The notes: a model not told the origin generated them from the letters alone. 32,264 bases of DNA from DASQWC01 sp035640475 (GCA_035640475.1 DASQWC010000026.1:1-32264); one strand, 5' to 3'. Positions 14,815 through 23,791 are shown, counted from the stretch's first letter. Numbers and translations: made by a program.

Positions 14815-17352
14815 CTACTCCTGCTCGCCGTTGCGCGTTGTGAATACCGGCGCCGCCGACGCGACGCGCTGGCCCCGCTCGAGGCTCATCACGCGCACGC
14901 CGGTAGCGTCGCGGCCCTGCACAGAGATGCCTTCCACGGGAATGCGGACGGTGATGCCGCCGGAGGACACCATGAACACCTCATCGGAGGCGTCCACGAG
15001 GAAGGCCGCTACCACGTAGCCCTTCTTCTCGGTGAGCTTGATCGCGCGAATACCTTGGTTCCCGCGTCCGATGCGCCGCCAATGGTCGAGCTGCGTGCGC
15101 TTTCCGAATCCGGCGTCGGTGACGATGAGGATCGTGCCGCCCTTCGCCGCGACATCGCACGACACAACCTCGTCGGCTTGGCGGAGTCTCATTCCGCGCA
15201 CACCGGCTGCTCCGCGGCCCATGGCGCGCACGTCGGACTCCGTGAAGCGAATCGACTGGCCCTGGCGCGACACCATGATGATGTCGTCGGAGCCGGTGGT
15301 CTCGATCACGCGAACGAGCTCGTCACGCCGTCGCAGGTTGATCGCGATGAAGCCTTCCTTCCGGCTCTTGTCGTATTCCCGAATGGGCGTCTTCTTCACC
15401 TGACCCTGCTTGGTCGCGAAGAACAGGAATCCCTCACGATCGAAGTCCTTGCCGGCGATCACCGCAGCGATCGATTCGTCCTTGCGCAGCGGGAGAAGAT
15501 TCACCAGCGCGGTTCCCCGGGCGGTGCGCTCCTTCATCGGGATCTCGTGAGCACGCAGACGGAACACACGCCCTTGGTTAGAGAACAGCAAGAGGTGTGC
15601 GTGCGTCGTCGCGTAGACGATCTCTGTGACGAGATCGGCTTCCTTGAGGTTCGCACCTTGTACGCCGCGGCCCCCGCGCTGCTGCGTGCGGTACTTCGCC
15701 GCCTGCACCGTCTTGATGTAGCCGGCCTGCGTGCGGACGACGACGATCTCCTCGTCGGCAATCAGATCCTCGATATCCATCTCTCCGACGTCCGCGGCGA
15801 GCTGGGTTCGCCGCTCGTCGCCGAAGCGCTCCTTGATTGCGCCGAGCTCGTCCTTGATGACGCCGCGGAGCTTGGCGTCGCTCGCGAGGATCGCCTTGAG
15901 CTCCTTGATCGTGGCCCGCAGCTGCGCCATCTCGTCGGAGAGCTCCTTGCGCCCCAGGCGCGTCAGGCGTCCGAGCGGCATATCCAGGATGTGGTTGGCC
16001 TGGATCTCGGAGAACTTATGCGGTGCCGCCATCATCTTCTTGCGGGCGTCGTCGCGATCCGCGGACCCGCGGATGAGCTTGATGATCACGTCGATGCGGT
16101 CCAGAGCCTTCAGGAGGCCCTCGACGATGTGGGCGCGGTCCTCGGCCTTCTTCAGGCGGAACTGGCTGCGCCGCCGGACGACTTCGATCTGGTGATCGGC
16201 GTATGCGGAGATCGCCTGCGCAAGGTTGAGCGTGCGCGGAACGCCGTCGACCAGCGCGACCATGTTCACCGGGAAGAAGCTCTGCAGCGGCGTGTGCTTC
16301 CACAGGTTGTTCAAGACGACGTTGGCGTTGGCGGACGGCTTCAGCTCGATAACCAGGCGAGTCTTGCCCTGCGCCGAGGCATCGACGATGTTGCGGATGC
16401 CTTCGAGCTGCTTCGTGTTGGCCAGCTCGGCGATCCGTCCGGCGATGCTGCCGACGCTCGTCTGATACGGGATCTCGGTGACGACGATCTCCTGACCGCG
16501 CCGTCCCTCATCGATCTCGGCCCGAGCCCGGATCTTGATCGAGCCGCGGCCGTTCAGATACGCGTCCTGGATCCCCTGGCGCCCGAGGATGATGCCGCCG
16601 GTCGGGAAGTCGGGACCTTTGACGAACTTCATCAGGTCCTTGGGCGTGGCCTTCGGGTTGTCGAGGACGTGGATCGTTGCCTCGATGATCTCATTCAGAT
16701 TGTGCGTTGGGACCTTCGTTGCCATCCCCACGGCGATGCCCTGGCTCCCGTTCACGAGCAGGTTGGGGAAGCGGCTCGGTAGCACCGTCGGCTCGGTACG
16801 GGCGCCGGAGTAGTTGTCCTTGAAGTCGACGGTGTCTTCGTCGATCGATGCCAGCAACTCGAGCGCGAGCGGTGAGAGCCGGCATTCGGTGTAGCGGTAG
16901 GCCGCCGGCGGGTCGTCGGGGGAGCCGAAGTTCCCGTGCCCGTCGACGAGCGGGTACCGGACGCTGAAGTCTTGGCCCAGCCGCACGAGCGAGTCGTAGA
17001 CGGAGTCGAGCGAGTGCGGATGGTAGCGCGCGATCACATGGCCGACGACCTCGGCACTCTTCACGTGCACGCGGTCGGGACGGAGGCCGTCCTCGAGCAT
17101 CGTGTAGAGGATGCGGCGCTGAACCGGAAGGAGTCCGTCACGCACGTCGGGCAGGGCGCGCTGGGTAATGACCGACATGGAGTACTCGAGGAACGAGCGC
17201 TCCATCTCCTGCTGGATCTCGATCGGCTCGATCGTTCCGAGCACGAGCGCCGCCTGGTCGCCGGCTCCATTGCCGTCGCCGGACGGCACCTTGGCGCGTT
17301 TCCGCGCCGGCGCGCGCCGACGGGACGGCTTGTTCGGTGGTCTGCGGCTCAT
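14815..17352 (-). CDS. gyrA: DNA gyrase subunit A
   Basis: 845 aa. The breakage-reunion domain starts near residue 43 after a basic Lys/Arg/Pro-rich tail. The active-site tyrosine is Y154 in AAYRYTECRL (many GyrA have AAM before R). The C-terminal wheel begins with the GyrA-box QQRGGRG around residue 550, which marks gyrase rather than topoisomerase IV. The quinolone-resistance loop is odd: after YHPH comes SLDS (114-117) before VYD, where E. coli has GDSA and mycobacteria GDAS. The E. coli Ser83 equivalent is therefore Asp116. PVQRR also replaces the usual PVHRR. The ribosome site is weak, and an internal GTG near residue 38 is a possible alternative start. It is 27 nt behind gyrB. Acts on negative supercoiling in the nucleoid. 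Confidence 0.97.
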   Translation of the reverse strand: MSRRPPNKPSRRRAPARKRAKVPSGDGNGAGDQAALVLGTIEPIEIQQEMERSFLEYSMSVITQRALPDVRDGLLPVQRRILYTMLEDGLRPDRVHVKSAEVVGHVIARYHPHSLDSVYDSLVRLGQDFSVRYPLVDGHGNFGSPDDPPAAYRYTECRLSPLALELLASIDEDTVDFKDNYSGARTEPTVLPSRFPNLLVNGSQGIAVGMATKVPTHNLNEIIEATIHVLDNPKATPKDLMKFVKGPDFPTGGIILGRQGIQDAYLNGRGSIKIRARAEIDEGRRGQEIVVTEIPYQTSVGSIAGRIAELANTKQLEGIRNIVDASAQGKTRLVIELKPSANANVVLNNLWKHTPLQSFFPVNMVALVDGVPRTLNLAQAISAYADHQIEVVRRRSQFRLKKAEDRAHIVEGLLKALDRIDVIIKLIRGSADRDDARKKMMAAPHKFSEIQANHILDMPLGRLTRLGRKELSDEMAQLRATIKELKAILASDAKLRGVIKDELGAIKERFGDERRTQLAADVGEMDIEDLIADEEIVVVRTQAGYIKTVQAAKYRTQQRGGRGVQGANLKEADLVTEIVYATTHAHLLLFSNQGRVFRLRAHEIPMKERTARGTALVNLLPLRKDESIAAVIAGKDFDREGFLFFATKQGQVKKTPIREYDKSRKEGFIAINLRRRDELVRVIETTGSDDIIMVSRQGQSIRFTESDVRAMGRGAAGVRGMRLRQADEVVSCDVAAKGGTILIVTDAGFGKRTQLDHWRRIGRGNQGIRAIKLTEKKGYVVAAFLVDASDEVFMVSSGGITVRIPVEGISVQGRDATGVRVMSLERGQRVASAAPVFTTRNGEQE

Positions 17353-17379
17353 CTTGGGGCTCGCTTCGCTCGATCCTCG

Positions 17380-19401
17380 CTATATGTCCAGGAAGCGAAC
17401 GTCTTTGGCGTTGGTGACGATGAACTGCTTGCGCGCCTCGACGTTCTCGCCCATCAGAACACTGAACATCTCGTCGGCCTGTGCGGCCTGCTCGAGTGTC
17501 ACTTGGAGCAACGTTCGCCTGGAGGGATCCATCGTCGTCTCGCCGAGCTCGTCGTAGTCCATCTCGCCGAGACCCTTCAGACGGACGAACTCGTTGCGGT
17601 GTTCCTTGCGCTCCTTCAGGAAGTCGTCCTTGGCGCGGTCGTCCTTGAGGTAGATCTTCTCCTTGCCGACGATCGTCGAGAACAAGGGTGGTTGCGCGCA
17701 GTACACGAAGCCCGCCTCGATGAGCGGCTTCATCTGCCGGAAGAAAAAGGTCAGCAGCAGCGTGCGAATGTGGCTTCCATCGACATCGGCGTCGGCCATG
17801 ATGATGACCTTGTGGTAGCGCGCCTTGGACACGTCGAACTCGTCTTCGCCGACGCCTGAACCGATCGCGGCCACGAGCGACTGCACCTCGAGGTTCTTCA
17901 GCATCTTGTCCACCCGGGCCTTCTCCACGTTGAGGAACTTGCCGCGGATGGGAAGGATCGCCTGCGTCGCGGGGTTGCGTGCCTGTTTCGCCGAGCCGCC
18001 GGCCGAGTCGCCCTCCACGATGAACAGCTCGGCGTCCTCGGCCGATGTGCCCGAGGCACAGTCGGCGAGCTTATCGGGCATGCCGGCGCCCTCGAGCGCC
18101 GACTTCCGCCGCGTGAGATCCCGCGCTTCCTTGGCGGCGGCGCGAGCGCGGGCGGCGATGACCGACTTCGACACGACCTTGCGTGCTTCGGTCGGGTTCT
18201 CTTCGAGCCACGACGCGAGCTTCTCGTTGGTGGAGCGCTCCAGCAGCGAGCGAACACTCACGTTCCCGAGCTTGGCCTTCGTCTGTCCTTCGAACTGCGG
18301 CTCGCGCAAACGGACGGAGATGACGGCCGTCAGACCTTCCCGAATGTCTTCACCGGTGAGGTTGCCCTCTTTCTCTTTGAGGATGCCCTTGTCGCGGCCG
18401 TAGCGGTTGACGACGTTCGTGAGGGCTTTCTTGAAGCCCTCCTCGTGCATGCCGCCCTCGGCGGTCTCGATGCCGTTGGCGAAGCTGTGGATTCCCTCGT
18501 TGTAGCCGCTGTTCCACTGCATCGCGACTTCGACTTCCTGGTCCTGCTCCGACATTGCGTAGTCGGCAACTTTGCGGAACAACGGTTCCTTCGCGTCGTT
18601 CAGGTACTTCACGAAATCGACGATGCCGCCGGTGTAGCGGAACGTCTGCTCCTGCTTGCGGTCCTTGCGCTCGTCGACGAACCGAATCTCGAGTCCCTTG
18701 TTCAGGAACGCGTACGTCTGCAGACGCTCGAGGATCGTTTGCGCGCGAAACTCGATGCCCTCGGAGGCGAAGATCTCCGGGTCCGGCCAGAACGTGACGG
18801 TGGTTCCCGTCCGGCCGCGCGGTGCCTTCCCGACGGCGTGCAGCTTTTCCCGGACCTTTCCACCGTTGTGGAACGACATCTGATAGCGCTTGCCGTCGAG
18901 CGAGCTGTCGATCTCGAGTGAGAGCTTCGTCGACAGCGCGTTGACGACCGAGACGCCGACGCCGTGCAGACCGCCGGAGATCTTGTATCCGCTGCCGGTT
19001 CCGAACTTGCCGCCGGCGTGCAGCGTCGTCATGACAATCTCGGCCGCCGATTTCGTTTTGTAGCGCGGGTGCCGGTCGACCGGAATGCCGCGGCCGTTAT
19101 CGGTCACGCGACAGGCTCCGTCGGGAAGGATCGTCACCTCGATCTTGGTGCAGTGCCCGGCCATGGCCTCGTCGACGGCGTTGTCGACGACCTCCCGCAC
19201 AAGCTCGTGCAGTCCCTTCAGTCCGGTGGAGCCGATATACATTCCCGGCCGCTTACGGACCGGCTCGAGGCCCTCGAGGACCGTGATGTCCTTCGCGGCG
19301 TATGCGCTCTTCTTCGCGGTCGTCTTGTCGCGGGATCCGTTTCCTTCAACGGCCGTCTTCGGCGATTTCGCGGGGGGTTGTGCTTGCGATCTTCGTGCCA
19401 T
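17380..19401 (-). CDS. gyrB: DNA gyrase subunit B
   Basis: 673 aa. The GHKL ATPase comes first (REVVDNAVDEAMAGH, then DNGRGIPVD and HGVGVSVVNAL). The transducer follows, then TOPRIM with VEGDSAGGSAKQ and DADVDGSHIRTLL, and the C-terminal gyrB tail. An N-terminal extension of about 35 residues is Lys/Ala/Pro rich. ATG 19401 is chosen because GAAGGCGAGAA precedes it; the in-frame start at 19440 lacks such a site. It partners with gyrA in an A2B2 enzyme. The quinolone-related segment of GyrB (GKFLNVEKAR) looks ordinary, unlike that of GyrA. It has its own candidate promoter at 19518-19526. Confidence 0.97.
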   Translation of the reverse strand: MARRSQAQPPAKSPKTAVEGNGSRDKTTAKKSAYAAKDITVLEGLEPVRKRPGMYIGSTGLKGLHELVREVVDNAVDEAMAGHCTKIEVTILPDGACRVTDNGRGIPVDRHPRYKTKSAAEIVMTTLHAGGKFGTGSGYKISGGLHGVGVSVVNALSTKLSLEIDSSLDGKRYQMSFHNGGKVREKLHAVGKAPRGRTGTTVTFWPDPEIFASEGIEFRAQTILERLQTYAFLNKGLEIRFVDERKDRKQEQTFRYTGGIVDFVKYLNDAKEPLFRKVADYAMSEQDQEVEVAMQWNSGYNEGIHSFANGIETAEGGMHEEGFKKALTNVVNRYGRDKGILKEKEGNLTGEDIREGLTAVISVRLREPQFEGQTKAKLGNVSVRSLLERSTNEKLASWLEENPTEARKVVSKSVIAARARAAAKEARDLTRRKSALEGAGMPDKLADCASGTSAEDAELFIVEGDSAGGSAKQARNPATQAILPIRGKFLNVEKARVDKMLKNLEVQSLVAAIGSGVGEDEFDVSKARYHKVIIMADADVDGSHIRTLLLTFFFRQMKPLIEAGFVYCAQPPLFSTIVGKEKIYLKDDRAKDDFLKERKEHRNEFVRLKGLGEMDYDELGETTMDPSRRTLLQVTLEQAAQADEMFSVLMGENVEARKQFIVTNAKDVRFLDI

Positions 19402-19503
19402 TTCTCGCCTTCTCTTCGGCCCGTCCGCCGCGCACGGCACCGCCTGATCGGGGGCCTGCGAGAAGCGGACCGGTTGAGCCTAAAACCGCAGGTCAGCGGC
19501 CCT

Positions 19504-19543
19504 TTTCTGACCTCGAAAGTATATCACGAAGTACCGTCAGAAA
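19504..19543 (-). promoter_or_regulatory. gyrB promoter with flanking inverted repeat
   Basis: On the minus strand TGATATACT (19526-19518) is an extended -10; no good -35 is seen. Perfect 8-nt arms TTTCTGAC (19504-19511, plus strand) and GTCAGAAA (19536-19543) flank it with 24 nt between. This looks like an operator or a supercoiling-sensitive structure. The rest of 19402-19587 shows no gene. Confidence 0.5.
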
Positions 19544-19587
19544 CGGGTCGTCTTTCGTGCTTTTTGCGGCCTATTTGTGACTGGAGA

Positions 19588-19902
19588 TCACCGTTGTCGA
19601 CGCCGGCGCACGACGATCTTTTCGACAACTTCGCCACCCAGAGATTTGTTCAGCTTCTCGACGATTGCCGGTCCCAAATACGTCAGCTCCGTCGCCCACG
19701 AGTCCGAGGCCACGGCCACTTCCAACACCTTTCCCCGGAGCCGTCCGATCGACGCATTGGCGGCCACGCCCTCGCCGACGACGGCCGGCCAGATCTTGCG
19801 GAGCTTGGACTCGGTCCACAGCGCCTTCGGGCCGAGCCGCTCCAGCGCCGGCGACAGGAGCTCGCCGATCCGGACCGGCTTGCCCCCGCGGTCCCCAGTC
19901 AA
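19588..19902 (-). CDS. dciA: DciA/DUF721 helicase-loading protein
   Basis: 104 aa from a TTG at 19902. The segment PKALWTESKLRKIWPAVVGE, then GKVLEVAVASDSWATELTYL and IVEKLN, is the DUF721 (DciA) core: a KH-like fold that in bacteria without DnaC/DnaI loads the replicative helicase DnaB. The family is usually found between recF and gyrB in Actinomycetota (like Rv0004), as here. It ends in a basic RRRRQR tail. The start codon abuts a GC-rich repeat that separates it from recF, leaving a poor ribosome site; the next start downstream would remove the first helix. Confidence 0.85.
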   Translation of the reverse strand: MTGDRGGKPVRIGELLSPALERLGPKALWTESKLRKIWPAVVGEGVAANASIGRLRGKVLEVAVASDSWATELTYLGPAIVEKLNKSLGGEVVEKIVVRRRRQR

Positions 19903-19964
19903 TTCAGATCGGGGGCGCTGCGCCCCCCGAACCCCCCGCGCTCAGCGTGAGCAACGCTCACGCT
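19903..19964 (-). repeat. Single copy of a GC-rich palindromic repeat in the recF-dciA gap
   Basis: The minus strand reads an AGCGTGAGC/GCTCACGCT stem (19964-19944, 3-nt loop) that includes the recF stop codon, then GCGGGGGGTTCGGGGGGCGC and GCGCCCCCGATCT. The same core and the same GATCT-AA-CTGG edge occur three times downstream of parB. It is a dispersed element of the REP type, not coding. Confidence 0.7.
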
Positions 19965-21016
19965 GCTTCCTCCAGCGACCCTCGATCGACGCGCCAGATG
20001 CTCTGCACCTCGACGGCATCGGGCACGGCCAGCGGATCGGTCGCGGTCACGATCGTCTGCGATCCCGCCGTCACCTCGAAGACGCGTCGGCGGCGTTCGG
20101 TGTCGAGCTCCGACAGCACGTCGTCCAGCAGCAAGACGGCCCCGGGTAGCAGCCGCAGCTCGGCGAGCCGGAACGCGAGCGTGGCCGAACGCTGCTCGCC
20201 CCTCGACGCATACCAGCGCGCTTCGCGTCCATCGAGGGTGATGTCGAGGTCGTCGCGGTGCGGGCCCGACATCGTCCGTCCGCGCTCCATGTCTGAGGGC
20301 AGCGACGACGCGTACAGCCGGTCGAAGTGCTCGACCAGATCCTCGCCTTCACGGCCGCCGGCCTCGGAGGTGTCTCGATAGGAGATGTCCAGACGCCCGC
20401 GGTCGGCGAGTTCGCCGTAGAGTCCAGCCGCAGCCGGGCGCAAGTCGTCTGCCGCCGCGCGACGTGCTTCGAGAATCGCGGCGGCCGCTTGCGCCAGCGG
20501 AGCGCCGTAGAGCGCGGCCTCTCGCTCCAGACCATCTCGTAGTGCGGCGTTTCGCTGACGGAGGGCACGCTCGAACTCCTGTCGCACGGACCGGTAGCGC
20601 GGGCGCAGCTGCACGAGCAGGTCGTCCAGGGCCCGGCGCCGAAGGCTCGGTTCCCCGCGAACGAGATCCAGATCCTCCGGTGTGAAAAGGACGGAGCGGA
20701 ACCTTCCGAGGAAATCCTTTGCCGCCGCCGGCGATCCGCCCACCCGCAGCACGCTTCGCCCCGCCCGCAGCCGTACTTCGAGGGCGGCTCCCTCTACGGT
20801 CTCGAGCTTCGTCCCGCCTTCATCGCACCCATCGCGCACGAGCACCTTCAGGCTGCCCGCGCGGGACGACGAAAGCGTCGCGAACAATCCGGCCGCCTCG
20901 AGCAGCGAAGATTTTCCGGATCCGTTGCCGCCGACAACGAGCGTCGTTCCCCGGGCCGGCCGGAACGATGCCGTCGTGTAGATCCTGAGGTCCCACAGCC
21001 GCAGGACCTCGATCAC
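19958..21016 (-). CDS. recF: DNA replication and repair protein RecF
   Basis: 352 aa. Walker A is GGNGSGKSS near residue 30, the ABC signature region SRGEQRSATLAFRLAELR lies near residue 275, and Walker B VLLLDDVLSELD near residue 298: the order expected of a RecF SMC-like ATPase that loads RecA at gaps with RecO and RecR. The start is GTG 21016, 2 nt after the dnaN stop; longer in-frame starts run into dnaN. The N-terminal LRLWDLRIYTTASF matches the family's 'L.L.NFRNY' opening. The stop lies within a repeat hairpin. Confidence 0.95.
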   Translation of the reverse strand: MIEVLRLWDLRIYTTASFRPARGTTLVVGGNGSGKSSLLEAAGLFATLSSSRAGSLKVLVRDGCDEGGTKLETVEGAALEVRLRAGRSVLRVGGSPAAAKDFLGRFRSVLFTPEDLDLVRGEPSLRRRALDDLLVQLRPRYRSVRQEFERALRQRNAALRDGLEREAALYGAPLAQAAAAILEARRAAADDLRPAAAGLYGELADRGRLDISYRDTSEAGGREGEDLVEHFDRLYASSLPSDMERGRTMSGPHRDDLDITLDGREARWYASRGEQRSATLAFRLAELRLLPGAVLLLDDVLSELDTERRRRVFEVTAGSQTIVTATDPLAVPDAVEVQSIWRVDRGSLEEAA

Positions 21017-21018
21017 GG

Positions 21019-22104
21019 CTAGCTCACTCGTATGGGCATCAGCAGGTACAGGAAGTCGCGGTCGTCGGGCGAGTGCACCAACGCCGGCCGCTGCGAGTCG
21101 CTGAACTCGATGACGACGTCGTCGGTCTCCGTCGCGGCGATCCCGGTCTCGAGATACGTCGGATTGAATGCCGCACGCATCTCCTCTCCGGTGTAGATGC
21201 CCTCGACTTCCTCGGCGCCTTCTCCAAGACCTTGTGCGTGGCACGTGAGCCGGATTCCTTCTTCCATCATCTCGAGGAAGACCGGTGTTGCATCTTGCGC
21301 CAGCACGGCCACCCGCTTCAGCGCTTCGAGGAACGGCTCCTTGTTGATGACGAGCCGGTTCGGGAGGTCGTCCGGGAGCAGCTGCTTGTACGCGGGAAAT
21401 TCTCCTTCGATGAGCCGGCTCTGGATTGCGACTTCGCCGAGCTGAAAGCCGACCTGCGCACTGCCGACTTCCATGTGCACTTCCTTCTCGGTTGCTGCCA
21501 GCCGGCCGACTTCGACGACGGCGCGCGCCGGCACGAGCACCTTGGTTCCGTCGACACCGGGCACGTTCAGCTTCCGGACGGCCAGCCGGTACGAGTCCGT
21601 CGCGACGACACGCAACTCGTCGCCTTCGCCCTCCAGCAGCACACCGGTCAGCACCGGACGTGTCTCGTCGCGCGACGCGGCGGGTGCAACCTGCCCCAGC
21701 GCCTTCGCAACCATGTCGCCGGCCAGCGTGAGCGCCGAGCCCTGTGCCGGGCCCTCGACACGCGGAAAATCCTCCGGTGCCAACGACCGAATCTCGAATC
21801 GAGCGCGACCTCCGGCGACACGAACGGAGCCGTTCTCGGTAATGAGCTCGACCTCGTCCGTCGGAAGGCTTCGGATGATCTCCGCAAGCAGCCTGGCGGG
21901 GAGCAGGATCTTCCCCGCCTCTCCGGTAAGCCCGAGCTTCACACGCGTTGTGAGCTCCAGATCTGTGGTCGTGAGTGAGAGGTCGGTATCTGTCAGCTCA
22001 ATCAGCACGCCGGAAAGTGCGGGGATCCCTGCTCGAGCACCGACGCTGCGTAGCGCCGTCTGAAGTCCACGGGAGAGCTCCTCACGCGAACAAACGAGTT
22101 TCAT
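21019..22104 (-). CDS. dnaN: DNA polymerase III beta sliding clamp
   Basis: 361 aa, the usual clamp length. It begins MKLVCSREELSRGLQTALRS and shows the three-fold clamp layout, with TDLELTTRV, ATDSYRLAVRKL (peptide-binding pocket) and the C-terminal LLMPIRVS. It encircles DNA and tethers DNA polymerase III, MutS and ligase. ATG 22104 is preferred over the in-frame upstream start at 22119 because GGGGAGGGAG sits directly before it and MKL is the family's normal start. It lies directly downstream of the origin region. Confidence 0.97.
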   Translation of the reverse strand: MKLVCSREELSRGLQTALRSVGARAGIPALSGVLIELTDTDLSLTTTDLELTTRVKLGLTGEAGKILLPARLLAEIIRSLPTDEVELITENGSVRVAGGRARFEIRSLAPEDFPRVEGPAQGSALTLAGDMVAKALGQVAPAASRDETRPVLTGVLLEGEGDELRVVATDSYRLAVRKLNVPGVDGTKVLVPARAVVEVGRLAATEKEVHMEVGSAQVGFQLGEVAIQSRLIEGEFPAYKQLLPDDLPNRLVINKEPFLEALKRVAVLAQDATPVFLEMMEEGIRLTCHAQGLGEGAEEVEGIYTGEEMRAAFNPTYLETGIAATETDDVVIEFSDSQRPALVHSPDDRDFLYLLMPIRVS

Positions 22105-22331
22105 CGTCTCCCTCCCCAATTCATAAGGTGTGTCTTTCCTTGCTTATTTCTTTCTTATTTAGCCAGTAGTAGTAATAAGGCCTGTGCACACTGTGCGTAA
22201 GCCTGTCTTTTCCCTGTCCAGGGCACACTTGCAGACTGGGGACAGTATCGGGACGGACGGGGACAAGCTGTGTGCGTTCGGGATGAGTCGCAAAAAGGGT
22301 CCCGTGACGTCCCCAGGCGATCCCCACGTTC
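22105..22331 (-). other. Candidate origin of replication (oriC) between dnaA and dnaN
   Basis: A 227-nt gap. At 22123-22178 it is rich in A/T (TTTCTTATTTAG, TAATAA). Next to this lie a TAG/TAA triplet series, a GGCC clamp and tandem 9-mers CTGTGCACA (22182-22190) and CTGTGCGTA (22191-22199). Further DnaA-box-like 9-mers, each with about two differences from TTGTCCACA, are TTGTCCCCG and CTGTCCCCA on the minus strand and CTGTCCAGG on the plus strand. The adjacent dnaA, dnaN, rpmH and parAB genes agree with an origin. A GC-skew plot would confirm it. Confidence 0.7.
22167..22190 (+). promoter_or_regulatory. DnaA-trio with GC clamp and adjoining DnaA-box-like site
   Basis: TAG TAG TAA TAA (22167-22178) fits the DnaA-trio (3'-[A/G]AT-5' repeats) on which DnaA extends along single-stranded DNA. 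It is joined by GGCC (22179-22182) to the box-like CTGTGCACA. Order and spacing match the basal unwinding system described for Bacillus. The AT-rich tract continues beyond the triplets. Confidence 0.6.
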
Positions 22332-23714
22332 TTAGGTGCTGCCGGCGCGCTTGCGGATCCGGGCCGTCAGGTCCTGGATCTGGTGGTAGACCTGTCGCTT
22401 CTCGGACAGTTGCCGGATGACCTTCTGGCAAGCGTGGAGCACCGTCGTGTGATCGCGCCCGCCGAACAGCTCACCGATCTTCGGCAATGAGAGATCCGTC
22501 AGGTCGCGCACGAGATACATGGCAATTTGCCTCGCCTGCACGATCGGCCGTGAGCGGTTTTGCGAGCGGAGGTCGTTGACGGTGACCCCGAAGTACGCAG
22601 CCGTTTCCGCCTGGATCGTGTCCGTGCGGACCGGCTCTGCTCCCGTCGTTGGAAAGAGGTGCGACAAGACTTCTTCGGCAAGATCGAGCGTCGCGGTCGT
22701 CTGATTGAGCGAAGCGTAGGCAATCACGCGGATCAGCGCACCCTCGAGCTCACGAATGTTCGACTCCACGCGTGACGCGATGTAGCTGAGGACGTCCTCA
22801 CCCGCGGTGAGGTGATCCATTTCGGCCTTTTTGCGGAGAATCGCGATGCGCGTCTCGAGATCTGGAGGCTGAATGTCAGTGATTAATCCCCACTCGAAAC
22901 GAGAGCGGAGACGGTCCTCGAGCGTCGCGATCTTCTTCGGCGGACGGTCCGACGAGATGACGATCTGCCGGTTGGCGTTGTGGAGTGCGTTGAATGTGTG
23001 GAAGAACTCCTCCTGCGTTCGCTCCTTGTTCTCCAAGAACTGGATGTCGTCGACGAGGAGCACGTCGCAGTCGCGGTAATGCCGTTGGAACGCGTCGGCG
23101 CGGTCGTCCTTGATTGCGTTGATGAAGTCGTTGGTGAACGTTTCCGAGCTCACGTACTTCACGCCGAGATGCGGATAGAGGTCACGGGAATGCTTTCCGA
23201 TGGCGTGCAAAAGGTGGGTCTTCCCCAGCCCGGCGCCGCCGTAGATGAACAAGGGGTTGTACGCACTCGCGGGCGCCTCGGCGACCGCCATCGCCGCTGC
23301 GTGGGCGAAGCGGTTGGACGCGCCGATGACGAATGTCTCGAAGTTGTAGCGCGGGTTCAGCGATGCCTGTGGGCCGTCCCTTTGGACGTCGGGCTCCGGA
23401 CGTGCCGGCGGGATGGTCAACGGGCCGGATCCATTGCCTCCAGTGAGAATCTCGAGCCTGAGCTCACGGCCGCAGGCCCGGCGCAAGGCGTCCTGAAGGA
23501 GGTTCGCGTAGCGGTGTTCGAGCCACTCCTTCGCGAACGAGTTCGGGGCCCTGAGCGTTATCGCGTCGTCGGTGAGGGCCAGTGGTTCGGTTTCTTCGAA
23601 CCAGGCTCTGGACGCCGGGGTCGCCAGTCTGGCTTGCACATCCTCTACACAGCGCTGCCACACGGCGTGCACATCCGCAGCGACCATGGTCGTCCCGCTC
23701 AGATTGCCGGTCAT
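22332..23714 (-). CDS. dnaA: Chromosomal replication initiator DnaA
   Basis: 460 aa. Domain I is residues about 10-92 (VWQRCVEDVQARL, PNSFAKEWLEHRY). Domain II is a short linker. Domain III has PRYNFETFVIG, Walker A GGAGLGKTH (159-167), Walker B VLLVDDIQF (218-226) and the AAA+ sensor SSDRPP. Domain IV ends with the DNA-binding signature GGRDHTTVLHACQKV from residue 418. Domain II is short compared with Streptomyces. ATG 23714 is chosen because GGGGGAGGG precedes it by 3 nt; upstream in-frame sequence covers DnaA boxes. M10 is a possible alternative. Candidate boxes upstream suggest autoregulation. Confidence 0.97.
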   Translation of the reverse strand: MTGNLSGTTMVAADVHAVWQRCVEDVQARLATPASRAWFEETEPLALTDDAITLRAPNSFAKEWLEHRYANLLQDALRRACGRELRLEILTGGNGSGPLTIPPARPEPDVQRDGPQASLNPRYNFETFVIGASNRFAHAAAMAVAEAPASAYNPLFIYGGAGLGKTHLLHAIGKHSRDLYPHLGVKYVSSETFTNDFINAIKDDRADAFQRHYRDCDVLLVDDIQFLENKERTQEEFFHTFNALHNANRQIVISSDRPPKKIATLEDRLRSRFEWGLITDIQPPDLETRIAILRKKAEMDHLTAGEDVLSYIASRVESNIRELEGALIRVIAYASLNQTTATLDLAEEVLSHLFPTTGAEPVRTDTIQAETAAYFGVTVNDLRSQNRSRPIVQARQIAMYLVRDLTDLSLPKIGELFGGRDHTTVLHACQKVIRQLSEKRQVYHQIQDLTARIRKRAGST

Positions 23715-23741
23715 CGGCCCTCCCCCAGCGCGTTCGGCGCC

Positions 23742-23773
23742 CCATCCACAGGGCCCTCCACAAGTGTGGAAAC
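23742..23773 (-). promoter_or_regulatory. Cluster of three DnaA-box-like sites upstream of dnaA
   Basis: CCATCCACA (23742-23750) and CCCTCCACA (23754-23762) on the plus strand, and GTTTCCACA on the minus strand (23773-23765), all share the TCCACA core. The last two face each other as TCCACA-AG-TGTGGA. They lie 28-60 nt before the dnaA start, a usual place for autoregulation or for the second half of a bipartite origin. Confidence 0.55.
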
Positions 23774-23791
23774 GTCCCCTGAACGTAAAAG

